NCBI GenBank assembly: GCA_021613535.1
Contig: CP075497.1
Coordinates: 1,116,001 to 1,180,000 of the forward strand
Reading direction: 5' to 3'
Origin: Adineta vaga
Taxonomy: Eukaryota; Rotifera
Length of the DNA stretch: 64,000 nt
The translations under genes were made by a program, and so were the position numbers. Below, one piece after another: positions 45,839 through 56,193 of the stretch. The notes beneath the pieces were generated by a model. That model saw nothing but the letters and a program-made list of their open reading frames with translations, had not been told where the DNA came from and did not search any database. Position 1 is the first letter of the stretch; each line of letters opens with the position of its first letter.

Positions 45839-46597
45839 TTGAGTAAGAATATTTTGCTTATAGTGTAATAATGAGTCTCATTTTGTTGATTTTATATCAT
45901 TTGCTAATAGAGAATTTTCCCATGTAGTCATACTCATTCTGTTTGTTTTTGCCAGTTCTATTACGACGAAAATACCGTCAAAATTTCATCATCGATCAAA
46001 AAGTTGAAAAATGACACAATTCGTATTTGCATTTCGTTTACGAAAGATGTTGTCAGGTTTTTTTTCCATGTGTAAACAATCAAAAGAAAAACATCGTATG
46101 ATTTTACGGTACTTTTTTGGTCCAAAAACGCAATGGGAATGCTGATTTCAATGTGGGTGTGGATGAGGGTATCTGGCGAGGCTTCATCATTTATTTTATG
46201 GATGGTTTTGGTCATTGTAACTTCTTCTTTACTTTCATCTTTGATTGAAATAGATGGAAATACATTTTCTAATGAACTTTGCCACAACGTTGAACGACAT
46301 GAATTCATTCTATTGGAATTCTAATTCTAATAAGTGTCAGTTGTCATATTGATGATCCAGTAGAGTATCTCATTAAGTCTTTACTTCCCCGGTCACCTAT
46401 CGTAATTGATAGTGATGGAATCTATTACAAAAAAAACCAATAAAGTATTGGAGAAATTTTTGAAACAAGAGAGTTGGCAAATAGTATAACCAAGTTACGT
46501 AAATTTATTCGAATTCTGTAACAATAATATCTCAAAATGAAGGTTTTAAATATCAGAGAGAGATATTCGTTATGAACAGAGTACGATAAAGGTTATA
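45839..46597. other. Intergenic; possible decayed ORF and TG-rich half-site
   Basis: A minus-strand frame (46308-45961, 115 codons) runs through a TG-rich half-site at about 46149-46172 (ATGTGGGTGTGGATGAGGGT). It has no domain, and I do not support it as a gene. Confidence 0.4.
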
Positions 46598-46924
46598 TTA
46601 ACAGCCGCAATCGAGACAATGACCAATCCAGCATGGAATGCTCAATCCACCCGTGAGAAAACAAATAAGACAGCAAAGACCATTATTGTTTGGTCTACTG
46701 ACGTTAACTATGTATGATGGCTGTGGTTGTACTACAATGGTTCTGTTACCTACTGGTGGCATGTGGGGAGAACCCATGTATTGTTGAGGACCATAATTGT
46801 TCGATGGGGAGAAACCGATATGAGGAGGAGCACCATAGTAGGACGGTTGTTGGTGTGTTGACGATTCGTAAGGTGGTCCTGGATGATTTTGAGGCATATA
46901 GTTCGGCTTTTGGTTACTATACAT
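46598..46924 (-). CDS. Small Pro/Tyr-rich protein with Cys-rich hydrophobic tail
   Basis: A product of 108 residues from the ATG at 46924; an upstream in-frame Met exists, but CTGAAGAG just before this ATG could be an exon edge. The first 75 residues are rich in Pro, Tyr, Gln and Asn (PPYESS, PSYYGAPPH), and the PPxY-like element suggests WW-domain binding. The tail GLCCLICFLTGGLSIPCWIG with a final HCLDCGC carries seven cysteines and is hydrophobic, suggesting a palmitoylated or membrane-inserted end as in BRI3- or LITAF-like small proteins. I do not recognise the exact family. Confidence 0.5.
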   Translation of the reverse strand: MYSNQKPNYMPQNHPGPPYESSTHQQPSYYGAPPHIGFSPSNNYGPQQYMGSPHMPPVGNRTIVVQPQPSYIVNVSRPNNNGLCCLICFLTGGLSIPCWIGHCLDCGC

Positions 46925-47588
46925 CTCTTCAGCACGTTGAATCAATGAAAATAACTTGAATACTGCTTGTATCTTCTTTGCTTGTGCACACACCAATGAT
47001 AAGACGTGTTCTATTCGGTATCTTGGCTATATGCACTATGCTGAATTTGATACTATTTGATGAATTACAACTGATAGAGACGAAAAATATACTGAGCGTC
47101 TTCTACACCTGTGAAAACGTTTTTGTAACCCCTTTATTGACACAATTCAAACTCAGCTATGTATTATTATGAAGATACTTGTATTCGTATGTCACACACC
47201 ACTAACACTCGTACATTATTATACTAATTCTTCTTGTTTGTGTATCTGAAATTCACCGATTGGTCAAAAAATACAATGAAACTAAAATGGATATCTTCGT
47301 TTAAAGCTTGATCGAAGAGTAACCAGGGTCAGAGAATCTGTATCTAGGCTTGAGTGTATGTGTGTGATTGAACAAAAGATATTATCACCGTCGCCTATAC
47401 CCATACTCTGAAGATGAACGTATTTTCTTTTATTTCAACAATACAATTAAAGAAGATTGTAATAAAAGAAATATTGAGAAACTTAACTTTCTACTACATT
47501 TTCCACACCGTATATATACAAGCTTCGTCATCTAATGGTTAATATAACGTTTATTTAATTGACAGTATAGTGTTAATTGAAATGTTCT
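46925..47588. other. Intergenic, no gene supported
   Basis: A weak, degenerate TG-rich pair lies at about 47343-47416 (CTTGAGTGTATGTGTGTG ... CTATACCCATACTC). No domain-bearing frame was seen. It may contain a 5' exon of the Pro-rich gene. Confidence 0.4.
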
Positions 47589-48155
47589 TCAAAATGATAT
47601 AGTAACTTTCAGATTTTGAAATGAACTTGTAACATTCTGACATTGATTATAATTCGTTTGACATAAACATTGAATATTTCCCGACTGACACCAACATTGT
47701 ACAATACCTGGTAACTTTTTAATAAGAACACCTGTAAAAAAGAGAAGAAGAATTTTTATTTATTTCGTAGAAATTTCAAACAAACCATGAGGAAATGATA
47801 ATTCATTGAATTGACATGAATTAGTAGAAATATCATTTTTACAGTGTGAACAGCATTGATCAGATTTATAAATTGGTTTTGTATTATCACTGCAAGTTCT
47901 TGATACACATTGTAACGTTATACAACGAATTAAACGCGAAATTGTACAATGACACATTGTACAAATACTATGTTGAAATACATAACCCAGAGGAATAGAA
48001 GTACCATTATTAAAACGACACCAATCAGAACGATTAACAGATGGTTGATTTAACAAAGTCTTGATTGAATTGAAAGATTTTGATTCTGAATTATTAACAT
48101 TAAGAATTGATAATAAAAGAATTATTTTGATAATCACATTATTTCGTTCAACCAT
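47589..48155 (-). CDS. Secreted von Willebrand factor C (VWC)-like protein
   Basis: Two exons, 48155-47786 and 47731-47589, give 170 residues plus stop. The intron (54 nt) is placed so that FPHG joins VLIKKLPGIVQCWC; reading straight on instead meets a stop after nine codons. A signal peptide (NNVIIKIILLLSILNVNNS) is followed by a VWC-type cysteine pattern: WCRFNNGTSIPLGYVFQH, CTMCHC, RCITLQCVSRTC, DQCCSHC. A second partial module then follows, with C...WCQSGNIQCLCQ...C. VWC modules bind extracellular ligands, classically BMP-type factors. This is a short single-module protein, so a secreted modulator is plausible (inference). Confidence 0.75.
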
Positions 48156-48189
48156 CTTTTTTTTTGTCTTCGTATAATATCGAATATAT

Positions 48190-48564
48190 GATAGTTCAAC
48201 TCATTAAATTCGTGACCTTTTCTCCTTTCTACGTTATAAAAGCAAAACATCCAATTATATCTTTTTTCTCTTTCTTTGTCATTGAACATATCGATAAATG
48301 TTTCTACAATAGGATTTATTTGTTCATTTTTATTTCGAATAGAATTGATCAACCATTCAAAACCTTCATAAAGACCTTGATTTTGAATAGCAGATGATGA
48401 TTGTAAATGTCATTTGATATTTTTATTATTAAGTTTGTCTAACTGAAGTTTATCTCGAAGTTGATCATTATTTATTGCATTGGGTAAATCTTGTTATTAG
48501 GAGATATAAGAATAGGGTTTTCTTCAAAATCGATCATTATGAACTATTTGAATCAACAACAAAA
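48190..48564 (-). pseudogene. Fragment of an Arf-family small GTPase
   Basis: On the minus strand the sequence begins with FVVDSN, the Arf strand after switch II. It continues with a shortened, frame-broken stretch, then QDLPNAINNDQLRDKLQL, a TGA where Arf proteins have the Trp of the K-W-H region, then HLQSSSAIQNQGLYEGFEWL. This is the order of Arf proteins (FVVDSN...NKQDLPNA...GLYDGLDWL). Near the NKQD motif one base is missing (AATAACAAGAT). The first half, with the P-loop and switches, is absent, and homology starts at the TG-rich element at 48565-48604. It is a dead 5'-truncated copy. Confidence 0.85.
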
Positions 48565-48604
48565 GGATGTGGGTGTTTCTTCTGTACCTCAACCACACCC
48601 TCAG
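48565..48604. repeat. TG-rich snap-back element joined to an Arf fragment
   Basis: The arms are GGATGTGGGTG and CAACCACACCCTCAGC. On the minus strand the Arf-like codons for FVVDSN start immediately at its end. Confidence 0.75.
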
Positions 48605-48651
48605 CTGAAGAATTCTGGTTTGATACAATAGAATGTGATGAACAACTCGAA

Positions 48652-48697
48652 TGAGGGTGTGGGTGGGTGTCTCAATCCACGCTCACTCACACCCACT
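48652..48697. repeat. TG-rich snap-back element
   Basis: TGAGGGTGTGGGTGGGTGTC faces CACTCACACCCACTA. It is only about 50 nt from the preceding element, so two copies are close together. The open frame 48651-48998 begins inside it and has no recognisable domain. Confidence 0.8.
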
Positions 48698-49592
48698 AGT
48701 CATAAAGGTCTTAATCGTATGGAAAGAGAAAAATCCTAACTGGAATCAGAATAAACGATATAAACGTTGCTTATTCCTTGAAGAAGATGAACAAATAGGA
48801 AAGATGGTGAAATGTGAACTATATGTTATCATATGTAACATATTTGAAGAACAGATAAAAAAAGAACGAGAGCATGACATATATCATTCTTTAACAATGG
48901 GCTATCCTGTAATGGAGGAAGAAGCACAAAAAGTAGATAAAAACTCGATTCTATATAAACGAAAAGCATTTTCAATTTGTCATCTTTCTAGAGATTGAAA
49001 AACTTCAACAAAATGTTATAAATGTTTAGAATTTCTTTGTCGAATCGAATATGATGATACCATACATTCAGAGTAAAACATTGATGCAAAAATAATATAA
49101 TCCAATAACAAACAAAAGTGTATGGTATCAGTAAAGTACTAAAAAAAGAGCGATTCAATTATTCTACGTAAACGAACAATGAACAAATATTTAACGGATC
49201 TTTATAAATAGACGTTGTTATTCGGAATGAAGTTTTTCTTAGAAAATTATTCATTCATTGAAAATGTAATTAATCGATGACAGTAAAATGTGTAATCTTA
49301 AAAATACGAAAAACCAGGAAAAATACTTGTTTTTGTCAAGTAGAAATATTTTCTTCGTTATTGACAAATTATACTAAATCAACTCAATTAAGGCAATAAT
49401 TTTTCAGGCGAGAAATAAATCCTTTCTTCCAGTTTCCTGACGGTGATAAATTAAAAGTTCATTTTAATGATGAATTTGTTAGACAGCTTACTTCCTTTAA
49501 CATTTTGTGTATATAAGAGAAGAAATCTTGGAGAAAGTGGTGTTTTAATTAGTGAAAATATTTAGTGTTTTTTCTTATCGTTAAACAGGAAA
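48698..49592. other. Intergenic, upstream region of a GPCR
   Basis: I see no supported gene. The frame running to 48998 encodes a Lys/Glu-rich sequence without family resemblance and could be a further decayed gene fragment, since it abuts the TG-rich element. Confidence 0.4.
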
Positions 49593-51813
49593 ATGACGTC
49601 AGCAAATGTGAGTGATGCTGAAGCCAAAATCGATGCTCTGAAAGCAACTTGGATTCTATTTGACAAAGTCTATTGCTTTTCAATGATTACTCTTGGTACT
49701 ATTGGACATCTCTTAAGCATTTATATCTTTACACGACGTTCAATTCGTATGAATCCCTGTGCACGCTATTTTTTAGCGTCAACATTATGTGGTTGGTTTG
49801 TTGTCTGTTTTGGTATACCTTTTCGGTTTCTCCAACTTGTCTACGATATTAATCCGAGTGGTTATTCGGAACCAGTATGCAAAATTTTTAATTTTTTGTT
49901 TTTTACCTCAAGGTAAATAATAGATTCTTCTCTGTAAATAACTTCGGAATCAACTCTCTAAACTAACAGAAAAAAAGACTTTATTTTTATTACATTAAGT
50001 CAACATTTCATGACGAGTTCTAAGATAATTTTATATAAGAACGACTAGTCTAACATAGGATCAAAGATGAGCAAGTCAAGTCTGACTTCACTTAACGATC
50101 ATTGTGCAGAACATTAGCACGTAAAAAAACTGTTCGGTGATGTTCAGTATAAATTATTAAAGAATAATAACGTTGTATAGATTAATCGACTACTGTTAAT
50201 ATATTAAAAGACAAAATTGAGTGTGTGGATAACACTATTGAATCGATAATCACGGTTAGACAATCCTGTGAATAAATATCGATCTATGATTTTAGCAGAA
50301 AACTGACTCTTAGAAAAATATTTGAGTTAAAATAGTTTTGCTATCGATCAATCACGTATACCAGTGAATGATCATATTTTATAAGACGTCTTTCAATAAC
50401 ATAAGCAGCATTTTCTGTATTTTTTTTCTAGGGCATTAACTTCATGGATTATTGTGTTGGCTTGTGCTGATAGGTTAGTTTCACAAAACATAGAGCTCGA
50501 ATCGAATCGACTTTGGTTAGTTCAAGTTCGATTCGTTTCGATCTAACTCAGATTTGATCTGCTTCCTACAAGAAAAACAAATACGTTTAAGACATACTAG
50601 TACTATTGCTATTACTTGTAGTTTTAATAGCATCTTGGGGTGAGAGTGTGGGCGTTAAATAGATGTGATACCCACACCGTGATACCCCTTTTTATCCATG
50701 TTAATTTTTCAAACAATAAAAAATAGAACATCTTTCTTTAATTTGTAGTGATGAATTCAACTTCCATTATAATATAGAAACAGAATAGAAAAAGGAAAAT
50801 GATTTTAAAAAAAATGTAATCTATTTAATGTCGACTTCTTACAATCCTTTTCATTTCAAATCTGATAATCAATGAAACGTCCATTGAGAAGAGTCTCTCT
50901 TAAGAAAGATCTCTAATTAAATAGTGAATTTATTCTAGCCTAAAGATTTATTTTGATGACAAAGCAGAACATCATTTCAGTGTTTCAATGTACTTTCAAA
51001 TTATAATATATCTGTTCATAATTAGTTTGAATTCTCTAGATATTCTTATAATACAGTCTCCACAGAATAGAATAATACATAGAAATGACGGATTAACTGA
51101 AAAGAATTCATTAGCGAGTGTCCAAAAATATGTATAATAAAGATATTGTTCATAGGTTTGTGTCGAGTTCAACATCTGCGAAGATGCGTGCATGGAGTAG
51201 TATTCGTGTTACTTATTATGCAATTTCAGTGACAACTGTCATAGTCGGTTTGTTTTACATTCATGTGCCTATCTTCTATTACCTGAACCAAAACACTAAT
51301 ACATGTTTGGCGCCACCAGGTACTTACTCAAAATTTTATGGTATTTGGAATTTATTCGTATTCAGTTTGGGTCCACCGCTCAGCATGTTCATATTGGGAG
51401 CATTGACGATTCGTAATGTTCGTCAATCAGTAAAGCGAACTGCTCCCAATAATCCGGATAATGTAACTGGAAACGGAAACCAAATACACCAACGTCGAAA
51501 AGCAATAGACCGACAAATGATTAGAATGCTTCTCGTGCAATGTTTAGTGTTTATTCTTACAGGAACTCCCGTTTCCATTCAGTACATTTATGGAGCAGTG
51601 GTAATAGCATCGGATCCTGTGGAATCAGCTAAAAACAACTTGGCTTGGAATATGATCGGCTTTTTATCGCTCACTGGTCCATGTATCAGTTTCTATTTAT
51701 TTTCTTTATCAAGTAAATTATTTCGCGGTGAACTGATACGTCTGTTTAAAGGTCTAAGGGGATTACTAAGAGGGACAAACATAATTCCCCTCTATCCCAT
51801 ACAAAGACTCTAA
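49593..51813 (+). CDS. Rhodopsin-family GPCR with two introns
   Basis: Three exons (49593-49912, 50432-50473, 51156-51813) give 339 residues in frame. TM1 is CFSMITLGTIGHLLSIYIF, TM2 carries ARYFLASTLCGWFV, and the TM3 Cys is at EPVCKIFNFL. The tiny 42-nt second exon encodes ALTSWIIVLACAD and joins RF at the third exon, restoring a D-R-F version of the DRY motif. The third intracellular loop is basic, and TM6-TM7 end in SLSSKLFRGELIRLF. The second intron (682 nt) contains a TG-rich snap-back at 50633-50690. The ligand is unknown. Confidence 0.85.
50633..50690. repeat. TG-rich snap-back element inside a GPCR intron
   Basis: The arms are CTTGGGGTGAGAGTGTGGGC and ATACCCACACCGTGATACCCC. The loop TTAAATAGATGTGATACCC closely matches the copies at 58021 and 7278. 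It is intronic, so it is tolerated within a transcribed gene. Confidence 0.82.
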
Positions 51814-52225
51814 TCTGGCAATGTTCTTTAAACAACTAACTACATAAATATCATGACTTATATGTCAAACTATTTATATTTGCTACTGAAATAAGAAAAA
51901 AAAGTTTTCGTTTCACTCTCTCTCGCTGTTTTATTTTGTAATATGCTAAACAAAATATCCTATTCCTTAATAAATGTATAGTCACGTCTCTTGGTAAAAT
52001 GTATGTTTGATGTATCCGAATATAAGAATTAGAATCAACCAATCAACGGTAAATAATGAGATAAAAATCATGTGTATATTAATAACGAACGGATGTCATA
52101 ATTATGTGGGTGCTAATGTTAGAAAGATGTAGTACTCACACCAATACTCTCACACCCTTAATTAGAAAAAAAATTAACAAGACATGTGAACAGTAGGAGA
52201 ATAATTTCTTGCGCGAAAAGCATTT
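51814..52225. other. Intergenic with TG-rich element
   Basis: No gene was seen. A TG-rich snap-back with a related loop (GCTAATGTTAGAAAGATGTA) lies at 52104-52159, 290 nt after the GPCR stop. Confidence 0.5.
52104..52159. repeat. TG-rich snap-back element, diverged loop copy
   Basis: TGTGGGTGCTAATG... and AGTACTCACACC...CTCACACCC, with an AGATGTAGTACTCACAC segment shared with the 58021 copy. Confidence 0.65.
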
Positions 52226-52718
52226 TTAATAAACTTTGATTTCTTTTTGATTGTTGTTGTTCATTTTTTATTGTCAACAAACCGAAGATGGTCATGAATA
52301 ACAATGGCAAAGGTGTTGAACCAAATACATAGATGAGATCTGTAGTATGAGACGATAAATATATGTTTGATCCACAACAACCACGAAGCGTTCCAATTAA
52401 ATTGACTCTATGACAGTAGAGTATTCAAATATTAATGGGAGATGTATAAATATAAGTACAATAAATATGCTTCGTCGAACATTTTTCAAATTACTCAGAT
52501 GTCGTAAATATACGTGAATAATTTATGATAACCATCGATCGATTATAGTCGCTAAGATAATCATTCATATAAAAGACGGCTGTTCTTGCACTATATAGAA
52601 TAATATTTCGAAATTTACAAATCTGTTTGACAACTAAAGTTAAATCAATTGTATAATCAGACATGATCCTACTGATAAATGCACTCAGAATAACAATAAG
52701 GTCAACCAAGGATGAAAC
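52226..52718 (-). pseudogene. 5'-truncated, decayed GPCR
   Basis: The minus strand encodes LVDLIVILSAFISRI (TM2-like), then CKFRNIILYSARTAVF (TM3 start), then in a shifted frame IILATIIDRWLS (DRW version of DRY). A further shift gives YLRHLSNLKNVRRSIFIVLIFIHLP (loop and TM4), and later GSTPLPLLFMTIFGLLTIKN (TM5) with a Gln/Asn/Lys-rich loop. Frameshifts and stops separate these pieces. TM1 and the first half of TM2 are missing, and homology begins right at the TG-rich snap-back at 52719-52777. The order and content are those of the bdelloid peptide-receptor-like GPCRs found elsewhere in this window. Confidence 0.8.
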
Positions 52719-52777
52719 AAGGGTGTGGGTGTGGGTGAGTATGGAGACGACTCCCATGCCCACCCATACCCTCAAGA
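52719..52777. repeat. TG-rich snap-back element joined to a GPCR fragment
   Basis: GGGTGTGGGTGTGGGTGAGT faces CCCACCCATACCCTCAAG. On the minus strand the GPCR-like codons begin within about ten bases of its end. Confidence 0.82.
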
Positions 52778-53133
52778 TGGTTCTCGCATCATCGGTGTAG
52801 TGTGAACTCATAGATTCGACTTGATATATTTCACAAAATCGAATCAAAGAGCATTGGAAATCCATATACGCATAAACGAAAACAAAAAAATTTTTCTTTC
52901 GATTATCAATGCTTCCAGAGCAGTATCTTGCGCCATCTTTGATTGTATCTAGTTGGAATAAGAGCACCAATAGAGAAACTTTCATTTCTTTTTTTATTTA
53001 TCTTTGACCTACATTTTTAGATTAGTGAAGAGAAAAACAAGTGATCTGACAAACTTTAATCGTTATTTCGCAACTTTTACATTTATATAAGACAACAAAA
53101 ATACAATATATTTTAAAAAAAACAAGATTCAAA

Positions 53134-54459
53134 ATGACTTCTTACGTTGATGCATCTATTCCATCAGGAAATGGTCGTCGAATTACATTACTCGGTACGG
53201 ATTTGATTTTTGCTAGTATTGAGAATGTTTTTGTTTATCCAACTCTTGATGTTGATCGATTACGAAATGCTCTCGGTGAAACACTTTCTCTATGGCCAAT
53301 TCTAACTGGTCGTATTATTGTCAATGATAATCAATACATGATTGAATGTTCTGATAATTCTATTCCATTTAATTATACTGAAAATAGTGAATTGGAATGT
53401 TGGCCAGATTTACCTGTTGTTATTGATGATAAAACAATACTTGAACCATTTATTGATTCCGTTCAATATAAACCTGAAATTGAACCACTTCTTCGATTGA
53501 AAGTTACTTATTTACTTCGTAGTAACGAATATGTTGTTGGTACAAGTACATCACATTTAGTTGGTGATGCTAATTCAAATATTCATTTTCTAAGTGATCT
53601 TTCTCAAATTTATCAACATCTTGAACCTTTACTACCTCGTCCTATTTTTCAACGATGTTTATTAAATAAAGAAAAAATAGATCTTTCTTTTCCGCTTATT
53701 AAAGAAATCTCGGAAAAAGCTGAAAAGATAGAATCTTTTTTTGGACGTATTATCAAAGGAAAATCCGAAACTGAACAAATCAATTTATCTTTTTCTTCCG
53801 AACAACTCATTACATTACACAATATTGGTAAATCTGATGATGAAGAAGTGACGATTCATGATACACTTTGTGCTTATATTATTATTACTTTAAATAAACA
53901 TTTTTTTCTTACAACAGATGAACATATTCAACGTGCTCGCATGATTATTAATTATCGTGGTATATGTGATTCATTAGTAACACAAGGTCATGTAGGAAAT
54001 TACATTATTTCAATACCATCTTCTGAGTTTACAGATTCACTTTCTTTACCTTCTATTGCCAAAACGATTCGACAAGCAATTAAAACGATTCGTAATGAAG
54101 ATTTTCTTGAAAAATGGATTGTCTCTGCTGATGTCTTAACAAGAGAACTTATCAAAGATAGTCGTGTTAATTATGTATTAGATCAGAATGAAGTTGTTTT
54201 TAATTCAAATTTCAAATATGACTGGGCAAATCAATTTAATTTGGGTATGATAAATCAATGTCGATTTCATACAGCAATATCATTTAAATTTTATTTTCGA
54301 ATATTTCAATTGAATCCTATTAAAGAAAAAGATGGACGTTGGACAAGAGATAATGGAGGTGCACAAGTCGCTGTTAGAATTCCAAAAGGAGAACGAAAAC
54401 AGAATTTTTTAGAAGCATGGAAAAAAGATATTCAAGAAAATTTTATAAATGTTAAATAA
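53134..54459 (+). CDS. BAHD-like acyltransferase
   Basis: An intronless protein of 441 residues. The catalytic HxxxD motif appears as TSHLVGDANSN near residue 143. The C-terminal half carries a D-W-A-N-Q-F block (KYDWANQFNLG near residue 363) at the position of the DFGWG structural motif. WPILTGRIIVND near residue 53 matches the conserved entry strand of BAHD enzymes (yPlaGR-like), and GHVGNYI fits the GNxx segment. Enzymes of this family transfer acyl groups from CoA thioesters to alcohols or amines. It is typical of plants and fungi, so horizontal origin is likely (inference). It could decorate a secondary metabolite, but nothing links it directly to the NRPS 28 kb away. A TG-rich half-site follows the stop by 31 nt. 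Confidence 0.8.
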   Translation: MTSYVDASIPSGNGRRITLLGTDLIFASIENVFVYPTLDVDRLRNALGETLSLWPILTGRIIVNDNQYMIECSDNSIPFNYTENSELECWPDLPVVIDDKTILEPFIDSVQYKPEIEPLLRLKVTYLLRSNEYVVGTSTSHLVGDANSNIHFLSDLSQIYQHLEPLLPRPIFQRCLLNKEKIDLSFPLIKEISEKAEKIESFFGRIIKGKSETEQINLSFSSEQLITLHNIGKSDDEEVTIHDTLCAYIIITLNKHFFLTTDEHIQRARMIINYRGICDSLVTQGHVGNYIISIPSSEFTDSLSLPSIAKTIRQAIKTIRNEDFLEKWIVSADVLTRELIKDSRVNYVLDQNEVVFNSNFKYDWANQFNLGMINQCRFHTAISFKFYFRIFQLNPIKEKDGRWTRDNGGAQVAVRIPKGERKQNFLEAWKKDIQENFINVK

Positions 54460-54944
54460 ATAAATCTACTAAAGAAAATCATATAAGAATCTTGAGGGTG
54501 TGACTGTAAATATAAAAACTGTGTAGTAACTGAATCAAGTCAACTGCTGAAATTACAATTATTAGTTTGAATGAAATATCAAGATCTGCATAAAATCAAT
54601 CACCTAACACAACATCAGATGATAATGGATCTGTTTATATTCACAAACTCTTGATCGTTTCTGAGAAAGACGAGAAATATTTTGACATTCTTGTCAATTC
54701 AAACTATGAGGTGGAAAGGCAGTTTTCATCTTCCTGTTACAAAACTGTGAGACTTAATATACCTTTTGACTTAATGTGATAAGACATTTTAATTTAAATA
54801 ATGTACGTCATGTTGTTTTTTCTTTGAGTGAAGCTTAAAGACAACTTTTTTTCAATGCTGAGTAGAATTAATAATTCGAATATGTAAGGAAAGTGCATAT
54901 GTCATTACAATTATTCTACGGTCACATATAAGCGTGAATAAACT
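54460..54944. other. Intergenic
   Basis: It contains a TG-rich half-site (CTTGAGGGTGTGACT at 54491-54505) without a matching right arm. No gene was seen. Confidence 0.5.
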
Positions 54945-55928
54945 ATGTCGTCTTCTGTATTACCAATTCTACAAGTTCAACTCAATCGATATGCATTACC
55001 TATTATTCTGATTTTGGGCAATATTGGCAACATTTTTATTGTGATTCTATTCAATAAGCATTGTCATAATTCTTGCTCGATGTATCTCATATGTGCAGCA
55101 ATAATGAACAATGCTTTTATGACTTTGAATATTCCAATATCTGTTTACAGTATTGATTACGGAGATCCAACAGTTCAGTCGTTGTTTTTTTGTAAAATAC
55201 GATTCTACCTGTATCACGTCTGGGGTCAAGTAGCCAGATATTTTCTGATACTTGCATGTGTTGATCGATTTTTATTGACACATAATCAAGCTCATTTTCG
55301 TTTTTTTAACCGTCCATTGATAACGAAACGAATTATAGGAATAACATTTATCTTTTGGCATATATTCTCTATTCATATACTAATCTTGACAACAATTACT
55401 GGTGGACGATGTGTTCCAACTGGTGTTTATTATATGTTCTATTATACTTATCTTCTTCTTTTTGTTTGTTTAATTCCAGGAATAATAATGACAACTTGTG
55501 CTTTTTTGACCTATCGTAATATAAAAAAATTACATAGACGTATTCAACCACTCAACAACACTATTAATGGTAATCGAAATGCCATCACAATTCATCGTCA
55601 AGATCGAGACTTACTTAGTATGGTACTTATAGAAGTAGCTATTTATGTAGTGACAACATTTGTTTATCCATTTATTATTATGGAAGTTTCAGTGTCTAAT
55701 TACATGAGTATCAATAAAAGTATTACATATCTTCAGATTGAAAACTTTATTTCTAATCTTGGAACACTACTCATTTACTTCAATAGTGCTGTCCCTTTCT
55801 ATACATACTTTATTAGTACAAAACCATTTCGTAGAGATTTCAAAAAGTTATTTACCAAATTCACATTTCCAGCAAATAGAACAATCAATATACCTGAAAG
55901 TCAAAGAACGGGACAAGTGCAACAATAA
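54945..55928 (+). CDS. Rhodopsin-family GPCR
   Basis: An intronless receptor of 327 residues with seven hydrophobic segments. TM1 is PIILILGNIGNIFIVILF (GN motif), the TM3 Cys is at FFCKIRFYLYHVWG, and the DRY-type motif reads LACVDRFLL. The second loop Cys is at GRCVPTGVYY. TM5 leads into TYRNIKKLHRR, a basic third loop. TM7 ends YTYFISTKPFRRDFKKLF. It is a peptide-receptor-like class A GPCR and a relative of the other receptors here. Ligand unknown. Confidence 0.86.
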   Translation: MSSSVLPILQVQLNRYALPIILILGNIGNIFIVILFNKHCHNSCSMYLICAAIMNNAFMTLNIPISVYSIDYGDPTVQSLFFCKIRFYLYHVWGQVARYFLILACVDRFLLTHNQAHFRFFNRPLITKRIIGITFIFWHIFSIHILILTTITGGRCVPTGVYYMFYYTYLLLFVCLIPGIIMTTCAFLTYRNIKKLHRRIQPLNNTINGNRNAITIHRQDRDLLSMVLIEVAIYVVTTFVYPFIIMEVSVSNYMSINKSITYLQIENFISNLGTLLIYFNSAVPFYTYFISTKPFRRDFKKLFTKFTFPANRTINIPESQRTGQVQQ

Positions 55929-56193
55929 AGACGACATTATTTTGACTTTTGACACTTCAGATGAAATTTTGATGTACATGTTTATTTAGATTGTTCTCAA
56001 AAAATTTATCTTCAATATTTCTTTGTAATATGATCGAGGAGGATTAATTTGCAATAGAGTTGTTTCAATAGTTCAGATTACAGAGAAATTAGAAAGAAGT
56101 ACTAAAGTATATCTTGGTTGAGAATATAATGATTTCACAAATGAATGTAGACATTTTCTAGAATTATTAGAATTGTACGCAGATGTATTTTTA

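Noticed and set aside
45961-46308. A 115-codon minus-strand frame
   Set aside because: It runs through a TG-rich half-site, has no recognisable domain and no signal peptide.
48651-48998. A 115-codon plus-strand frame
   Set aside because: It starts inside a TG-rich element and shows no domain or splice context. It may be another gene remnant, but I cannot support it.
52491-52985. A 164-codon minus-strand frame as a gene
   Set aside because: It joins random upstream codons, a TG-rich hairpin and part of a decayed GPCR; the receptor homology leaves this frame at the D-R-W region.
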